From assembly GCA_034008185.1 (NCBI GenBank), contig CM067081.1:200058510-200122509 (forward strand): a stretch of 64,000 nucleotides of DNA, in the 5' to 3' direction. The number at the start of each line of letters is the position of its first letter. Position 1 is the first letter of the stretch. Positions 61,431 to 64,000 of the stretch are shown one piece after another. The notes below the pieces were generated by a model. That model searched no databases. It worked only from the letters and a program-made list of their open reading frames with translations, and had not been told where the DNA came from. Source of the stretch: Gorsachius magnificus (Eukaryota; Chordata; Aves; Pelecaniformes; Ardeidae). The position numbers and the translations under genes were made by a program.

Positions 61431-61548
61431 GATGAACCTATCTAAGCGACAGAATCTTAAGCTGTTGAGAGAACTATCGATCGAGAATCTTTACAGTCAA
61501 AAGTCTTTAAATCACTCAAAATGCAAGAGAGGTTTAGGGACTTCTCAG
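61431..61548 (+). other. Candidate exon with ATG start, unidentified
   Basis: A strong acceptor (GTCTTATCTCTGGCTTCAG, ending at 61430) precedes an ATG at 61432. The frame is open for 39 codons to a strong donor CTCAG|GTAAAAAC (61548/61549), ending in phase 0. The peptide is basic, with MNLSKRQNLKLLREL at its start, and unrecognised. It is phase-compatible with the candidate exon at 63364-63540. The ORF is also open upstream of the acceptor (from 61318). Chance cannot be excluded. Confidence 0.22.
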
Positions 61549-63363
61549 GTAAAAACTATAGCCTGAATTGCTGTGAAAACACTTTCTGTTCAAAAAGGCT
61601 CAGAACCAGAATGCCTTTTGTCTCCTATATTGTTTTGGTATTAAACAATGTTGGACACACCATGTAAATCATCAAGAATATTTCCAACAAATATTGACAT
61701 GGTTCATTAAACACATCATTTGTGTAATAGCACTTCATTAATTATAGAGCTCCTGAATAATGAAAATAATTGTCAAATAATATGTTAACTGGGTAATGGC
61801 AAAAATAGGCAAATAGTATTAATTCCTGTAATAATTTATCATAACAATATTTTCTGGGATGAAACACTACCAGACAAGTGTTAACAGTTTACACATATGA
61901 AATTATTAGCTCTTTCAGATTAAGTCTTGGGCCTTTACAGAGTGGTATTATGCAATGGAAGACCAAAACCAACAAAACATTCCACTTTCAACTCACCATG
62001 CACAGAACACTGATCTAGAGTCCTGTGATTAAAATCCAATTAAAATAAAGTATCTGTGTTTAATATGCATGGACATAATATATATTTTTTTTTTTTCATA
62101 AATGATTCCTAGATATACTAAAAACCTATTTAAAACTACCTTAAAAAATTAATGTAGAAAAAGAAGTAAGTTCTCCAACATTCAGATATGTCAGAATAAT
62201 TCTTATTACCTGTGATAGTTAAACAGTTAATATAAACATTTTAAGTAACTCATATTAGTACTTTTAGACATTTTTTCTTTAACAAAAATCACAACTCACT
62301 GAAATTTTTAACTTGGAACTGTAGTTAAAGCCACAATCACATTCCTTTTTTTAATATGGACAAACAAATTGTCAGGGTTTTTTTGTCTGGCTTCATATGA
62401 CAAACTTTAATAACTAAAAAAATCCATTGAAATCTTCATATTAAAAAAAAAGGTTATTATAAGTGTTTTTTCAAAGTCAGTTGTAATAGTATCCAAGGAA
62501 ATATTAACTTTGTGTTATGTACACCTTCAAAAGTTGAGAAGCATTTACTTTCAGGAGCAACTTCACACCCTGAGAAAGTCTTGGGAGAAAGTAAACGGCC
62601 ACATCTCCTATTGATTATGCTCAAATGGTGCAGCATTTGGCCAGATTCACATGCAAGCCTAAACAGTTGTATTGAACTGGTGGGAACTGAGAGGTTACGG
62701 CACTTTACTCATAGCTGTTGTCAGGGTACACAGTTTAATAATGGTTCACATGCCTCTCTCTGTTCTTCCCAATGTATATTGGTACTATTTGTGTTACAAT
62801 TCTTTCTACATGGTCCCAATGTATTCAATAACCACCTTTGAGAGGATGTCTACTAACGGCAGCTAAGGATTTTCCAGCAGTAAGAGCTGAGGTGAAGTGC
62901 TTTATGAAGTACTTTGCACTTTATGGCTATATAGGTCAGACATAAGCAGCCTTTCATGTTAACCAAACCCTCAATCTTACCCGTTTTCTTTTTTTCCCAA
63001 AGACCTACACAATATAGCTAATGACACTGAACTCAGTATATCTACCTCAAAAGGATTAAGGTGATAATCCCGCTTACTGAACCCTGAAGGCAATTTCCTT
63101 GGTGTTCTCTATGTCACAAATTCTATATCCTCTTTCTGCCACCCTGATCATACCAGATAAATATTATCCACTCTGAGAATTTTTTAGCTCTGCTTCTTCC
63201 ATGTTTTATTACACCACTGAAGTATGAATGTTACTCGATTTGGACATGCATAGGATAAAACTTTTCATTTTAATAGTCTTCCTAATTAGGCCATTGGTTC
63301 CAGTGATATTTCTAGCCATCATTACCACAGATGGACCTGATATCTTTTTTTTTCTTTTTGCAG
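61549..63363. other. Unassigned DNA between candidate exons
   Basis: AT-rich, with no recognised gene. A 109-codon plus-strand frame at 62512-62841 lacks an initial ATG and any motif. Confidence 0.45.
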
Positions 63364-63540
63364 TCAAAAGGAGGTTGGAAGTGGAAAGTACTAATAGGAA
63401 GAAGTGATACAAGAATATTCATGGGTTTTGATATAGAGAAGAGCTTCATAACCAGCAAGTGCAGGAGGAAACATCAAATCTGGTCAGGTGGGAAAGATAA
63501 TGTCAAATATGATACTGAATGTGGAGCAGAGACCAAGCAG
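63364..63540 (+). other. Candidate exon, 59 codons, unidentified
   Basis: A long pyrimidine tract and CAG (TTTTTTTTTCTTTTTGCAG, ending at 63363) is followed by 177 bases open in one frame and a strong donor AAGCAG|GTAAAAAAC (63540/63541). Length is exactly 59 codons, phase 0 at both ends. The peptide begins SKGGWKWKVLIGRSDTRIFM and is rich in Lys, Gly and Trp; I do not recognise it. An internal alternative donor (GGTCAG|GTGGGA) lies at 63487/63488. Confidence 0.25.
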
Positions 63541-64000
63541 GTAAAAAACTGAAACTAGGAACCAGTACAGGGAGCATTTCTGGGAGACATTTCTTGTCAG
63601 GAGCTGGTAAATGGTGGGAAAAGAGTTGTAGGTAGGTGAAAACACTGCAACAGTGAAATTTTGCATGGGAGTGAGGCGAAACTCTGTGAACACAGAGGGT
63701 TCCTATCTAAGAAAATAGAGCTCCCAAGGGGATGAAAAAGCACATTTTGCCTAGAAGACTGCTGCTTTGTTTGTTCCAGGGATGGAAAGGGATGCATGAA
63801 TAACTGCCCACAGGACAGCCAGTTGCAGCATGCCAGATGGCCCAGAATAGTTTCACACATGAATGCTCTTACTCTTCAGGTAATAGCAAGTAGTGAGTCT
63901 TTGTAACTTTAATCTCTTAGGCAGTAGAAGGTGTCTGGAATGCCTCCTAGGCAGAATATAGAAGCAGTGCAAGACAACCCTGCCTACCTTGCTTAGGTAC
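63541..64000. other. Unassigned DNA at window end
   Basis: No element is recognised. Minus-strand ORFs here (63484-63693, 63597-63860) lack motifs. If the candidate exon upstream is real, this would be intron. Confidence 0.45.

Noticed and set aside
62512..62841. 109-codon frame between the two candidate exons
   Set aside because: No ATG start, no convincing splice pair and no motif.

Overview
The window looks like noncoding DNA from a bird genome, either intergenic or inside a large intron. It is AT-rich. It carries CR1 non-LTR retrotransposons with the avian/reptilian ATTCTATG-type 3' tail, and ERVL-type retroviral LTRs of the family common in birds. The species cannot be fixed from the sequence, and no host gene could be named with confidence.

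Layout. 1-3998 holds unassigned DNA, a pair of gene-like minus-strand ORFs (1760-2348), a complete solo ERVL LTR on the minus strand (2662-3258) and an ATTA/octamer-rich stretch near 3500-3770. 3999-6809 is a 5'-truncated CR1 (copy 1, plus strand) with an endonuclease/reverse transcriptase ORF2 broken by stops and frameshifts. 6810-24210 is mostly unassigned, with one candidate minus-strand exon (8292-8537). 24211-28860 is an ERVL-like provirus: 5' LTR, primer binding site, a 169-codon membrane-protein-like ORF, then decayed protease, RT, RNase H and integrase; there is no env and no 3' LTR. 28861-42614 is old DNA with small CR1 fragments, short repeats and a candidate terminal exon (34627-34821). 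42615-44282 is an older CR1 (copy 3) and 45900-46990 a very old minus-strand CR1/L3-like piece. 44283-54948 is otherwise unassigned apart from a GC3-rich exon-like segment at 50069-50158. 54949-59394 is the most informative block: an almost full-length minus-strand CR1 (copy 2) with 5'UTR, ORF1 (zinc-finger-like plus GDSL esterase-like) and ORF2 (endonuclease plus RT), sitting between two pentanucleotide arrays. 59395-64000 is unassigned apart from two candidate plus-strand exons (61431-61548, 63364-63540) with compatible phases.

How the parts work together. A CR1 needs its ORF1 RNA-binding/esterase protein and its ORF2 endonuclease-RT for target-primed reverse transcription at the 3' tail. 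Copy 2 preserves the ORF1/ORF2 junction. There, a TTTAAAC heptamer in the correct phase directly abuts the ORF1 stop, and the -1 frame is open straight into the endonuclease domain, which suggests frameshift-based expression of ORF2. No element here has intact coding capacity. I found no CRISPR array, rRNA or convincing tRNA gene, and no clearly new gene system. The best leads are the CR1 frameshift-like junction, the ERVL membrane-type ORF and the candidate exons.
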